Shown: one piece after another, positions 1-8,341 of the stretch | Layout: each line of letters opens with the position of its first letter | Position numbering within the stretch: the first letter of the stretch is position 1 | Origin: Sphingobacteriales bacterium 50-39 | GTDB taxonomy: Bacteria > Bacteroidota > Bacteroidia > Chitinophagales > Chitinophagaceae | Direction of reading: 5' to 3' | Length of the DNA stretch: 64,000 nt | Assembly (NCBI GenBank): GCA_001898505.1 | Contig: MKTZ01000009.1 | Span: forward strand, 496,001-560,000 | The notes under the pieces: model-generated | Told to the model about the DNA's origin: nothing | Database searches by the model: none | Seen by the model: the letters and a program-made list of their open reading frames with translations, nothing else | Made by a program: the position numbers and the translations under genes

Positions 1-17
1 TGCCACATATAAATTAA

Positions 18-25
18 TATATTTG
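18..25 (+). promoter_or_regulatory. Candidate -7 promoter element of the sigma-factor gene
   Basis: TATATTTG matches the Bacteroidota -7 consensus TAnnTTTG exactly. It lies 60 bp before the TTG codon at 85. The -33 TTG element would fall off the window edge, so only half of the promoter can be judged. The region is very AT-rich, so a chance match is possible. Confidence 0.3.
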
Positions 26-84
26 GCAATATTTGCTGAATACTGGATACTTTTATACATAACGAACGCTACCTGCTTGAACGA

Positions 85-642
85 TTGATTGCCGGAGATG
101 AAGGGGCTTTTAAGCAAATCTATTTTTTATACAGCGAAAGGCTTTATGGCAATTTGATAAAGCTGGTGAAATCCGAGCAGGTGGCTCAGGAGGTCCTGCA
201 GGACGTATTCATGAAGATCTGGGATCACAGACATTCCATCGACCTCGATAAATCTTTCCGTTCCTACCTGTTTCGTATTGCTGAGAACGCCGTGTATGAT
301 CTATATAGGAAAGCTTCGCGTGATAAAGCCCTGCTACGCCAGTTAATTGCAAAGTCCGCTACACAATACTCCCACATCGAAGAAGCCATTTTCTCCAAAG
401 AGCAGGAACATTTCCTGCAACATGCGATAGCGTCATTGCCCCCACAGCGGAAGCGGGTTTTCGAACTCTGCAAAATCGAAGGCAAAAGCTATGAGGAGGT
501 GAGCCGGATCCTCGGTATTTCCGTCGCCACGATCAGCGATCATATTGTAAAGGCCAACCGGTTCCTCAAAAAATATGGCACAAAGAACAAAGAGCTGATC
601 GTCCCCCTGTTTGTGATAATTGCATGTTTATCAAATAAATAG
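85..642 (+). CDS. ECF-type RNA polymerase sigma factor (Bacteroidota expansion group)
   Basis: Extracytoplasmic-function sigma factor expected to recruit RNA polymerase to the downstream SusC/SusD genes. Of 185 residues, region 2 (about 10-77) includes QDVFMKIWDHR and SYLFRIAENAVYD, and region 4 (about 113-162) has LPPQRKRVF and a helix-turn-helix around SYEEVSRILGIS. The C-terminus is a hydrophobic tail (LFVIIACLSNK) common in Bacteroidota sigma factors. The start is uncertain: there is no ATG upstream, and the frame stays open back to a stop at 37-39. The residues just before the TTG (NERYLLERL) look like normal sigma N-terminal sequence, so translation probably begins at a non-ATG codon between 40 and 85. 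The FecR anti-sigma gene follows after 75 bp, the standard partner arrangement. Confidence 0.92.
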   Translation: MIAGDEGAFKQIYFLYSERLYGNLIKLVKSEQVAQEVLQDVFMKIWDHRHSIDLDKSFRSYLFRIAENAVYDLYRKASRDKALLRQLIAKSATQYSHIEEAIFSKEQEHFLQHAIASLPPQRKRVFELCKIEGKSYEEVSRILGISVATISDHIVKANRFLKKYGTKNKELIVPLFVIIACLSNK

Positions 643-717
643 GGTGATCGGCAAATTTTTCTTTTCTCTGAGCAGAGGGATTCTTTCTCCCGGGCGTATT
701 AGCTATAAAGCAATATT

Positions 718-1914
718 TTGTCAAGTCAAGCAAAGCTGGAAACCTTATTTATACGATTTCTGAATAACGAATGTTCGGGGGAGGAAGTTGAATGGTTGAT
801 GCAAGCTTTCGATGCGGGGGAAAATGAGGACTTGTTGAGAAGCCTGGTGCTCCATCAATTAGAGTCGTCTTCCGTGCCGGGAGACAATAGTGCGGCGGTA
901 GACCAGGTATATGCACGTCTTTCTGAACACATACGGGAGTCTGCGTCACCAGGACGGACCGGCGGTACTATCCGGATGTATCGCCTGCTGAAAAATTTGG
1001 CGGTGGCTGCATCTATACTGGCCTTGCTGGGAGCGGGTTACTGGATGTTTTATGCGCGCCGGCTGGAAAAAAAACCGCTTGTTCCTGACAGTGAAAAAAC
1101 CATAGCTGTAAAAGATTTTGCCCCCGGCGGCGACAAGGCGGTGCTGACATTGGCCAATGGGAGCTCTATCCTATTGGACAGCGCTCATAATGGTACACTT
1201 ACCCGTCAGGGAGATACCCGGGTGTTGAAGCTGGCGAACGGACAATTGGCGTATCGCGCACCCACGGCCGAACAGAGCGCAACACTTTATAATACTGTTG
1301 CTACACCAAAAGGCGGTCAATACCAGGTAACACTTTCCGACGGGACCAGGGTATGGCTCAATGCCGCCTCGTCATTACGTTTCCCCACCGCTTTTGCGGG
1401 TGCTGAAAGAAAGGTGGAAGTCACCGGGGAAGTTTACTTTGAAGTGGCGCACAATACGATGCCCTTTATTGTCAAAAAGGGCGATATGGAAGTGCGTGTG
1501 CTGGGTACTCATTTTAATATAAATGCGTATGAGGACGAGACGGACATGAAAGTAACTCTGCTCGAAGGGAAGGTAAATATTACGCAACGCAAGGACCAGC
1601 AACTGCTTTCTCCCGGACAGCAGGCCCGGATCAAAACAGGGGAGGCTATCGCCGTGAACAGTACTGTCAACCTGGAAACCGTGATGGCCTGGAAGAACGG
1701 CTTATTTGATTTCAACAGCGCCGATATCAAGACCATCATGCGCCAGATCAGCAGGTGGTATAATATCGAGGTTGCTTATGAAGGGAATATCCCCGACCGG
1801 CAGTTCTCCGGCAAGATCAGCCGGAACACCAATGCATCCAACGTACTTAAGATCTTGGAACTCAGTAATATTCATTTCAAGATGGAGCACGAAAGGATTG
1901 TAGTGATGCCATGA
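718..1914 (+). CDS. FecR-family anti-sigma factor
   Basis: Inner-membrane anti-sigma/sigma-regulator that relays an outer-membrane transporter signal to the adjacent sigma factor. The 398 residues hold a cytoplasmic sigma-binding part (1-88), one membrane helix (about 90-112, LAVAASILALLGAGYWMF), a periplasmic FecR domain (about 190-290, with GTRVWLNAASSLRFP and GEVYFEV) and a C-terminal DUF4974 domain (about 325-395) that contacts the STN domain of SusC in known systems. The frame opens after a TAG at 700-702 and offers only TTG (718) or ATT (715) as start, no ATG. The next gene, susC, carries the matching STN domain, so a sigma/FecR/STN cascade is the natural reading. Confidence 0.93.
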   Translation: MSSQAKLETLFIRFLNNECSGEEVEWLMQAFDAGENEDLLRSLVLHQLESSSVPGDNSAAVDQVYARLSEHIRESASPGRTGGTIRMYRLLKNLAVAASILALLGAGYWMFYARRLEKKPLVPDSEKTIAVKDFAPGGDKAVLTLANGSSILLDSAHNGTLTRQGDTRVLKLANGQLAYRAPTAEQSATLYNTVATPKGGQYQVTLSDGTRVWLNAASSLRFPTAFAGAERKVEVTGEVYFEVAHNTMPFIVKKGDMEVRVLGTHFNINAYEDETDMKVTLLEGKVNITQRKDQQLLSPGQQARIKTGEAIAVNSTVNLETVMAWKNGLFDFNSADIKTIMRQISRWYNIEVAYEGNIPDRQFSGKISRNTNASNVLKILELSNIHFKMEHERIVVMP

Positions 1915-2044
1915 TCTATCGAACAACAGATGATTGAAGAGGCTGGCCTAATAAAAAACCGGATCCCGTTGGCCCGGAACCCGGTAAAAAATTGGGCTAA
2001 GTAATAAATACAAGTTAGACACTGCTTATTTTTTAACCCAAACC

Positions 2045-2065
2045 TGCCCCGAGGTCATCGGGGCA
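2045..2065 (+). promoter_or_regulatory. Perfect hairpin in the susC leader
   Basis: An 8-bp perfect stem (TGCCCCGA / TCGGGGCA) with a 5-nt loop ends 10 bp before the susC ATG. It would sit over or beside the ribosome-binding region. No T-run follows, so it is not a classical terminator. A role in translation or mRNA stability is inference. Confidence 0.45.
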
Positions 2066-2075
2066 CATCAAAGGT

Positions 2076-5000
2076 ATGCAATTAACTGCTTATTGTCGTT
2101 CCTTCTGGTACAGTATGCGAAGGAATACGATTGCTCAAATGCTACTGGTAATGAAACTTACGATTGTATTGCTTATTGTGGGCGTATTGCAAGTCAGCGC
2201 CAAAGGATTTTCCCAGACTGTTACACTATCGGAGCGGAATGCCCCGCTGGAATCCGTTTTCAGGAAGATAGAGAAGCAGACGGGCTTTTTTTTCTGGTAT
2301 GAGAATAAAATGCTGCGGGACAGCAAAAAAGTGAGTGTCGCCCTTCAAGGCGTTACGCTGGAACAAGCACTGAGACAATGTTTTGCCAATCAGCCGCTCA
2401 CTTATGAGATAGTCGAGAAGACCATTGTCGTAAGAGAAAAGAAGCCGTTGGCCGGACCGCAGGTGGAAAAAATAGCGGAAGCCCCTCCGGCTTTCGAGGA
2501 AATAACGGGTGTGGTGGTGGATGAATCGGGGAAGCCGTTATCGGGCGCTTCCGTAACGGTAAAAGGATCCAGCCAGGGAACTTCCACCGACAATGGGGGG
2601 CATTTTACCCTCCAGGTGCCGGGCAATACCGGGGTAATCGTTATTTCTTATGTGGGCATGAATACCCAGGAGATCCACCTTAATGGCCGGAAGGAACTGA
2701 GAGTGGTGCTGGCAAAGACCGTTTCCGAACAAGTGGAAGTGGTCATCATAGGTTATGGCTCCCAGAAAAAGAGAGAGGTCACGGGGTCTGTTGCTTCGGT
2801 GAAAGTGGGTGAGATAAGCCAGGATGTTTCGGGTAATGTTTCTTCCGCCCTGCAGGGTAGAGTAGCGGGAGTGGCTGTGGAGTCCAATTCCGGCGCGCCG
2901 GGTGCCGGCCTGTCCATTACCATTCGTGGTTCCAGCACGCTGGGAAGCAATTCTCCCCTTTACGTGGTGGACGGTGTGTTCCTTGGGAATATAGATTTTA
3001 TCAACCCCAGCGATATAGAGAGCATCGACATCTTAAAGGATGCGTCTGCCGCGAGCATCTATGGTTCAAGGGCTGCCAACGGGGTGATCATTATTACCAC
3101 CAAATCCGGGAAGAAGAATTCAGGACCGAAAGTGCAGGTCAGTGCAGTACATGGTTATCAGGCCATACCGAAAAGAATAAGCGTGCTGGATGGCAAGCAA
3201 TGGACGGACCTGTTCAAGGCCAATGTCAGCGGCATCCCCGACTACAACGGGGTCAGCACCAACTGGCAGGATGTGGTATTCCACTCCGCCCCGATGAGCA
3301 AAATGAACATGAATGTCAGCGGAGGCTCGGCCAATTTTGTTTATAATGTTTCGGGCGGCTATCTGAAGCAGGACGGTACGATCCGTAATACCGGCTATTC
3401 CGCTGCGAACTTCCGGGTCAAGACGCAATTTGAAAAAGGAAGGGTTAAGATCGGTGAAACGGTAATGATCAACTACAACAATGGCAGACAGCTGCCGACA
3501 GGTGGCGACCAGCCCGGTATCAAGAATGGATTGCTGGTTATGTTGCCTACCGTGCCGGTATACGATACCGCCAATCAACTGGGAGGATGGGGACGCCGTG
3601 CTTCCTATATGAAAAATCTTTCCAATCCCCTGGCTAACCTGACTGCCAAGGATTTTGAGAACAACGCGACCACCGTCCTGGCAGAAGCTTTTATGGAAGT
3701 CCGATTGATCGACCAGTTGAAGTATAAATTGAATGTCGGTATTACCAATTCCAGGAGCTATAGCAATCAATATATCACCGCTTATGATGATGGGAACAAT
3801 GCCGTATCGCAGGCCCAGCTAAATCAGTCATCCGGCTTCACCAATTCCTGGTTATTGGAAAATACCCTGAATTATGATAAGAAGATAGGGGTGCATAATA
3901 TCAGCCTGGTAGCGGGTTATACGGCGCAAAAAGACTCTGTCAACGGATTCAATGCCGCAGGCACCGGTGTCCCCGCATTTGTATATACGCTCAACGGCGC
4001 TACGGCCAATCAGACGGTCGGAGGATCGTCATCGTCCACCCGCAGGATATCTTTATTAGGCCGCGCGTCCTATTCCTATGATTCCCGCTATATGATCAGC
4101 GCTTCCATAAGAAGGGACGGGTCTTCCATATTTGCCGCTGGTCATCAATACGGAGTTTATCCTTCCGTGTCCGCGGGATGGAATGTATCGAACGAAAGCT
4201 TTTTCAGAAATTCCGTCAATCCTGCGATCATCAGCAGTCTCAAGCTCAGGGGCGGCTGGGGCAAACTGGGGAATGACCTCATCGGAAACTATACCACGCT
4301 GAGCACTATCACCTCCAATATCAACTATATTCAGGGAGGTAACCTTTGGCAGGGGGCCATCCCCAACGGCAACGCTTCTCCCAAGGATCTGAAATGGGAA
4401 CAGACCAAGTCGGTGGACGGTGGTATAGACGCTGCTTTCCTTAACAATAAGCTGTCTTTGACCTTTGATGTTTTCAAGCGGACCACATCGGGTGTTTTGC
4501 TCGGAGTGCCGGTACCCATTTCGCTGGGTATTACGGGTAGTCCCGTGGTCAATGCAGGCGTGGTGGAGAACAAGGGCATCGAGCTTGGGTTGAACTATTC
4601 TAATCGTGCCGGTGATCTAAGCTATGACCTGGGCTTTAATCTTACGACGCTCAACAATAAAATGACTGCTATTACCATTGGCAGCGGCAAACAGGAGTTT
4701 GGAGATATCACCCGTGCAAAAGTGGGTTATCCATTGGGCGGTTTTTGGTTGATCAAGACCAATGGTGTATTCCAGTCTGATGCAGAGGCGGCCGCCTACA
4801 CCGATAAGAACGGGAACAGGATACAACCCAATGCAATGGGCGGGGACATCCGGTTTGTAGACTATGATGGCAATGGACGTATCAACAACGATGACAAGCA
4901 GTATATGGGATCGCCTGTTCCCAACCTGATGCTTGGCCTGTCGGGCTATTTTACCTGGAAAGACTTCGATCTTAACCTGCTGTTCCAGGGAACTTTCGGA

Positions 5001-5435
5001 AATAAGATCTACAATAGCAGCAGGATCTGGTTGGAGAAAATGACGGAGGTGACCAACCTTTCTTCTGCGACGCTGAATGCATGGACGCCGTCGAACCATT
5101 CCAACTTCCCCCGTTTTGTTCTGGCCGATCCTAATCAGAACGCCCAGGTGTATACCGATCGCTGGCTCGAAGACGGAGCGTATGTGCGATTCAAAAGGGC
5201 AGAGCTTGGCTATACCTTGTTGAAGTCTTTGTCCCGTAAGATGAATATAGAAAGGATACGGGTAAATATTTCGGCGGAGAACCTGTTCACCATCACCAAA
5301 TATAAAGGGTTCAATCCCGACATCGGCAATGGTGGAGATCCGCTGTCCAGGGGCATCGATGAGGGCAGGTTCATCACGGGCAGCTTATATCCGCTGCAAC
5401 GTACTATCCTGTTCGGGCTCAATGTGTCTTTCTAA
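2076..5435 (+). CDS. SusC/RagA-family TonB-linked outer-membrane transporter with STN domain
   Basis: Outer-membrane, TonB-energised importer that works as a complex with the SusD lipoprotein encoded next. The 1119 residues start with a long leader whose hydrophobic core (MKLTIVLLIVGVLQVSA) precedes an STN domain (about 50-120), a carboxypeptidase-regulatory-like beta-sandwich (about 143-215, GVVVDESGKPLSGASVTVKG), a plug domain with the SusC signatures VVIIGYGSQKKREVTGS and ASIYGSRAANGVI (about 326-340), and a barrel ending in aromatic LFGLNVSF. The STN domain fits regulation through the FecR protein upstream. The substrate cannot be read from the sequence; the downstream sulfotransferase-like and cytochrome genes are the only clue. 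ATG at 2076 fits the family start. Confidence 0.95.
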   Translation: MQLTAYCRSFWYSMRRNTIAQMLLVMKLTIVLLIVGVLQVSAKGFSQTVTLSERNAPLESVFRKIEKQTGFFFWYENKMLRDSKKVSVALQGVTLEQALRQCFANQPLTYEIVEKTIVVREKKPLAGPQVEKIAEAPPAFEEITGVVVDESGKPLSGASVTVKGSSQGTSTDNGGHFTLQVPGNTGVIVISYVGMNTQEIHLNGRKELRVVLAKTVSEQVEVVIIGYGSQKKREVTGSVASVKVGEISQDVSGNVSSALQGRVAGVAVESNSGAPGAGLSITIRGSSTLGSNSPLYVVDGVFLGNIDFINPSDIESIDILKDASAASIYGSRAANGVIIITTKSGKKNSGPKVQVSAVHGYQAIPKRISVLDGKQWTDLFKANVSGIPDYNGVSTNWQDVVFHSAPMSKMNMNVSGGSANFVYNVSGGYLKQDGTIRNTGYSAANFRVKTQFEKGRVKIGETVMINYNNGRQLPTGGDQPGIKNGLLVMLPTVPVYDTANQLGGWGRRASYMKNLSNPLANLTAKDFENNATTVLAEAFMEVRLIDQLKYKLNVGITNSRSYSNQYITAYDDGNNAVSQAQLNQSSGFTNSWLLENTLNYDKKIGVHNISLVAGYTAQKDSVNGFNAAGTGVPAFVYTLNGATANQTVGGSSSSTRRISLLGRASYSYDSRYMISASIRRDGSSIFAAGHQYGVYPSVSAGWNVSNESFFRNSVNPAIISSLKLRGGWGKLGNDLIGNYTTLSTITSNINYIQGGNLWQGAIPNGNASPKDLKWEQTKSVDGGIDAAFLNNKLSLTFDVFKRTTSGVLLGVPVPISLGITGSPVVNAGVVENKGIELGLNYSNRAGDLSYDLGFNLTTLNNKMTAITIGSGKQEFGDITRAKVGYPLGGFWLIKTNGVFQSDAEAAAYTDKNGNRIQPNAMGGDIRFVDYDGNGRINNDDKQYMGSPVPNLMLGLSGYFTWKDFDLNLLFQGTFGNKIYNSSRIWLEKMTEVTNLSSATLNAWTPSNHSNFPRFVLADPNQNAQVYTDRWLEDGAYVRFKRAELGYTLLKSLSRKMNIERIRVNISAENLFTITKYKGFNPDIGNGGDPLSRGIDEGRFITGSLYPLQRTILFGLNVSF

Positions 5436-5453
5436 ATTTTCAAAATTAAAGCA

Positions 5454-7100
5454 ATGCAAAAAAATAAGAATATACGGCGATTGATTGCTCCCCTGGTTGC
5501 GATTCTGTTTATCCTGCCGGGCTGCAAAAGGAGTTTCCTTAATACGACTAACCCCAACCAGCAGACGGAGTCGACTTTCTGGAATTCTGAGGCGGATGTG
5601 TCGGCAGCTATGGCCGCGACCTATAGCCCCCTGCGTACACCATTGTACAGTTACTGGGGAGGCTTTACAGGCTTCCAGGACATCAATTCCCTGGGAGATG
5701 ATGTGATGACCATTCCGGGTGAAGAGCCGTCTACCTGGCAGATAGCTTCCTTCACCAATGATCCTAATAACGGCGATGCATCCAGCACGTTCCAGAAAAT
5801 GTATATGTGCATCTACCGGGCCAACCTGGTCATAGCCAATGCACCGAAGGTCACCATGGATGCCACCCGGAGGACTGCCTATATTGGAGAAGCAAGGTTC
5901 CTGAGAGGACTTGCTTATTTTATCCTTGCGTCCAATTACGGGGATGTGCCCTTGCACCTGACGCCCGTTACTACCACGGATCAGCAGTTTATCCCGGCAA
6001 GCAGCGTGAGTGATGTATGGAAGGTGGTGGAAGATGATCTTATCGCAGCCAGCCAGACGCTCCCGGCAAGCCGCAACAGTAGTGAGATCGGAAGGGCCAC
6101 CAGCGGCGCCGCGCTCGCGTTTTTAGGCAAAACATACCTGTTCGAGAAAAAATACGACGTAGCCGAAAGCACCCTGGCCCAGCTTACAACGGCGCCGTAC
6201 AGTTATGGACTGCTGGCCAACTTCGACGATAATTTTACCGCCAATAACAAATTCAACCAGGAAGATGTATTCCGGTGGACATATGGCGGATTCGGGTCTC
6301 CCTACAATCCGTGGGGTGAAGAGTCTAAAAGTTCCGGCATGTATAATTATATCGCCCAGCTGGTAGGCCCCGTCGGGGGAGGGGGATGGTTTAAATATGT
6401 TCCCTCGAACTACATCGTCAATGAGTTTTTCAAAGAGCAGCGGCCTGTCGGATCCGATACGAAATTCGACAAACGCATGTATGTCACTTTCTTTTGGAAG
6501 CGCTCCGACTTTGGCGAGACCGATGTCACCTGGTATGGAGGCTCCATGAACTTTGATCAGCTCTGGGCTTCCTGCAGGGCTAAGATCAGCCGGTTTTATC
6601 CTACCTATAACCTGGATACGGTGACGCATGGCCGTTTTCTCATTCGCAAATTCTCCAATTCCTGGGAAAACATCCAAAACGCGGATAATTATTGGGGGCC
6701 CACGCCATCCACGGCTAATTATGTGATCATGCGGTATGCGGAAGTGTTGCTGAACCTGGCCGAAGCACAGGTAAATAATAATCATCTGCCGGCTGCCATC
6801 GCCAATGTAAACCTGATACGTGAGAGAGCGGGACTCCTGGATAAGACGGCTGCCGATCTGCCTGATGCCGCGTCGGTGATGAATGAGCTGATGCATCAAC
6901 GGACCATCGAGCTGTACTTTGAGCAGAATCGCTGGAACGATGTGAAACGTTGGTACACGCCGGACCAGCTGAAGCAGCTGTATATTGCCAATGGCAAACA
7001 GGGAGCTGCCAATCTTCAGCCCAAACACTACCTGTTCCCCATACCCGCGGGAGAGATTAATACGAACAATAAATTAGTTCAAAATCCGCTGTGGAAATAA
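5454..7100 (+). CDS. SusD/RagB-family substrate-binding lipoprotein
   Basis: Surface lipoprotein that caps the SusC barrel and binds the nutrient. The 548 residues begin with a lipoprotein signal (hydrophobic core, then LPGC with Cys24), followed by the typical SusD start (FLNTTNP, SEADVSAAMAATY) with TPR-like helices (GEARFLRGLAYF, RYAEVLLNLAEAQ). The C-terminus has TIELYFEQNRWNDVKRW and ends in IPAGEINTNNKLVQNP, the usual family ending. The gene is 18 bp after susC, and its last 10 bp overlap the GTG of the following gene, so all three are probably translated from one mRNA. Confidence 0.95.
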   Translation: MQKNKNIRRLIAPLVAILFILPGCKRSFLNTTNPNQQTESTFWNSEADVSAAMAATYSPLRTPLYSYWGGFTGFQDINSLGDDVMTIPGEEPSTWQIASFTNDPNNGDASSTFQKMYMCIYRANLVIANAPKVTMDATRRTAYIGEARFLRGLAYFILASNYGDVPLHLTPVTTTDQQFIPASSVSDVWKVVEDDLIAASQTLPASRNSSEIGRATSGAALAFLGKTYLFEKKYDVAESTLAQLTTAPYSYGLLANFDDNFTANNKFNQEDVFRWTYGGFGSPYNPWGEESKSSGMYNYIAQLVGPVGGGGWFKYVPSNYIVNEFFKEQRPVGSDTKFDKRMYVTFFWKRSDFGETDVTWYGGSMNFDQLWASCRAKISRFYPTYNLDTVTHGRFLIRKFSNSWENIQNADNYWGPTPSTANYVIMRYAEVLLNLAEAQVNNNHLPAAIANVNLIRERAGLLDKTAADLPDAASVMNELMHQRTIELYFEQNRWNDVKRWYTPDQLKQLYIANGKQGAANLQPKHYLFPIPAGEINTNNKLVQNPLWK

Positions 7101-8341
7101 TTAAATTCACGATAAGGGTATTGCCTGCATTATGGGTGATACCCTTTTTTTTAATGAGTGTATTTGCCGGCTGTGACCAGCCTGGTCCTAACAGCAGCGT
7201 AGTGGACAAGAAGGCCCATGAGATTCCGTTTGGCTATGCTGACCAGGTGAAGCTTGCCGAGGCGGACACCACGCGTATTCCAGCGCGATTTAAAAAAGGC
7301 TATGTGATGTTGTACAGGAGAGATCTCCCGGGCCTGCTCTTTATTGTGAACGCACGGGGCGAGATCGTGTGGTATCATGAGGTGGACAGCGCCGGATTTA
7401 AGGTAGCCACCTACACTTCCCGGAGTACGATACTCGCGTTGCTGGCGCCCCTGAGCTATCCCACCAGCTATGGCAATGAGATATTGGAGCTGTCGCTGGC
7501 CGGCGATACCTTGTTACACCTGAAGAAAGAAGAGAAAGGTTTCGACAAGACGATACACCATGAAATATTGTACAACCCGTCGGGGCAATTGGTGACACTT
7601 ACCCTGGAAGACAGACCGTTCGATCTGAGCCGGGTGGGGGGTAGTAAAAATGACACCGTGCGGGGAGATGGCATACTGGTGATGGACCGGAAGGGAAACA
7701 AAGTATGGGAATGGTCGGTGTTCGATGTGTTCGATCCCCGCAAGGACCCACATATTCTAAAGGACAAGGGGGATTGGCTCCATGCCAACAGTTTGAGTTT
7801 TGACAACGATGGGAACTACCTGCTGTCCTTTTATCGCGTCGGTGAGATATGGAAGATCGATGCCCACACCGGAAAAGTGATCTGGAAGTTTGGGCGTGGC
7901 AGAGATTTCCAACTTCGGTCCGGCGACTGGTTCACCGAATCGCATACCGTCTACAAGGTCGATGATGATGAGCTGGTATTATTTGAGAATGGTATACGGA
8001 ATAACACCTCACGGGTATTGACCTATCGGTTGGATGAATTCGCGCGGACTGCCATCTTGAAGGACAAAATGATACTGCCCCCGAACCTATATACGGAAAG
8101 AATGGGCAGCGCTTATAGCATCGATGATTCCGTTGAATTGGTTTGCAGTGCGCAGGCAGGTAGTGTAGTCTTGATAAACCGTCAGGCGGGGATCCTGTGG
8201 AGGCTAAGAACAGGGTTTATACCATACCGGGCAGCTTTTATTCCCGGCGACTCGATTCACCTGCCAGACCCCGATCATCCGTCAAATTCTGCTCTCCTGT
8301 CGAACCCTGATCACCTGTCAAACCCTGCAATTAAAAACTGA
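7091..8341 (+). CDS. Arylsulfotransferase (ASST)-like lipoprotein
   Basis: Predicted exported six-bladed beta-propeller of the arylsulfotransferase family, which moves sulfate between phenolic compounds without PAPS. The 416 residues have a lipobox (VFAGC, Cys28) and repeated blade motifs: IVNARGEIVWYHE, VMDRKGNKVWEW and IDAHTGKVIWKFGRG. Candidate active-site histidines lie in TIHHEIL (155/156), DWLHANSLSF (231) and TESHTVYK (285), in the order seen in ASST proteins. GTG at 7091 overlaps the SusD stop by 10 bp. The C-terminus is a run of degenerate six-residue repeats (LPDPDH, LSNPDH) from an 18-bp DNA repeat. Enzymatic activity is not proven: some proteins with this fold may only bind ligands. 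A sulfotransferase inside a SusCD operon is unusual. Confidence 0.8.
   Translation: MEIIKFTIRVLPALWVIPFFLMSVFAGCDQPGPNSSVVDKKAHEIPFGYADQVKLAEADTTRIPARFKKGYVMLYRRDLPGLLFIVNARGEIVWYHEVDSAGFKVATYTSRSTILALLAPLSYPTSYGNEILELSLAGDTLLHLKKEEKGFDKTIHHEILYNPSGQLVTLTLEDRPFDLSRVGGSKNDTVRGDGILVMDRKGNKVWEWSVFDVFDPRKDPHILKDKGDWLHANSLSFDNDGNYLLSFYRVGEIWKIDAHTGKVIWKFGRGRDFQLRSGDWFTESHTVYKVDDDELVLFENGIRNNTSRVLTYRLDEFARTAILKDKMILPPNLYTERMGSAYSIDDSVELVCSAQAGSVVLINRQAGILWRLRTGFIPYRAAFIPGDSIHLPDPDHPSNSALLSNPDHLSNPAIKN
8260..8331 (+). repeat. Four degenerate 18-bp tandem repeats
   Basis: Units 8260-8277, 8278-8295, 8296-8313 and 8314-8331 follow the pattern CCTGTCAAACCCTGATCA with a few changes each. They encode six-residue units at the C-terminus of the arylsulfotransferase-like protein (LPDPDH, PSNSAL, LSNPDH, LSNPAI). 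The array stops 7 bp before that gene's stop codon, so changes in copy number would alter only the tail. Confidence 0.75.

Noticed and set aside
3120..3770. A 216-codon minus-strand frame inside susC
   Set aside because: No recognisable domain; it lies fully inside the SusC barrel coding region.
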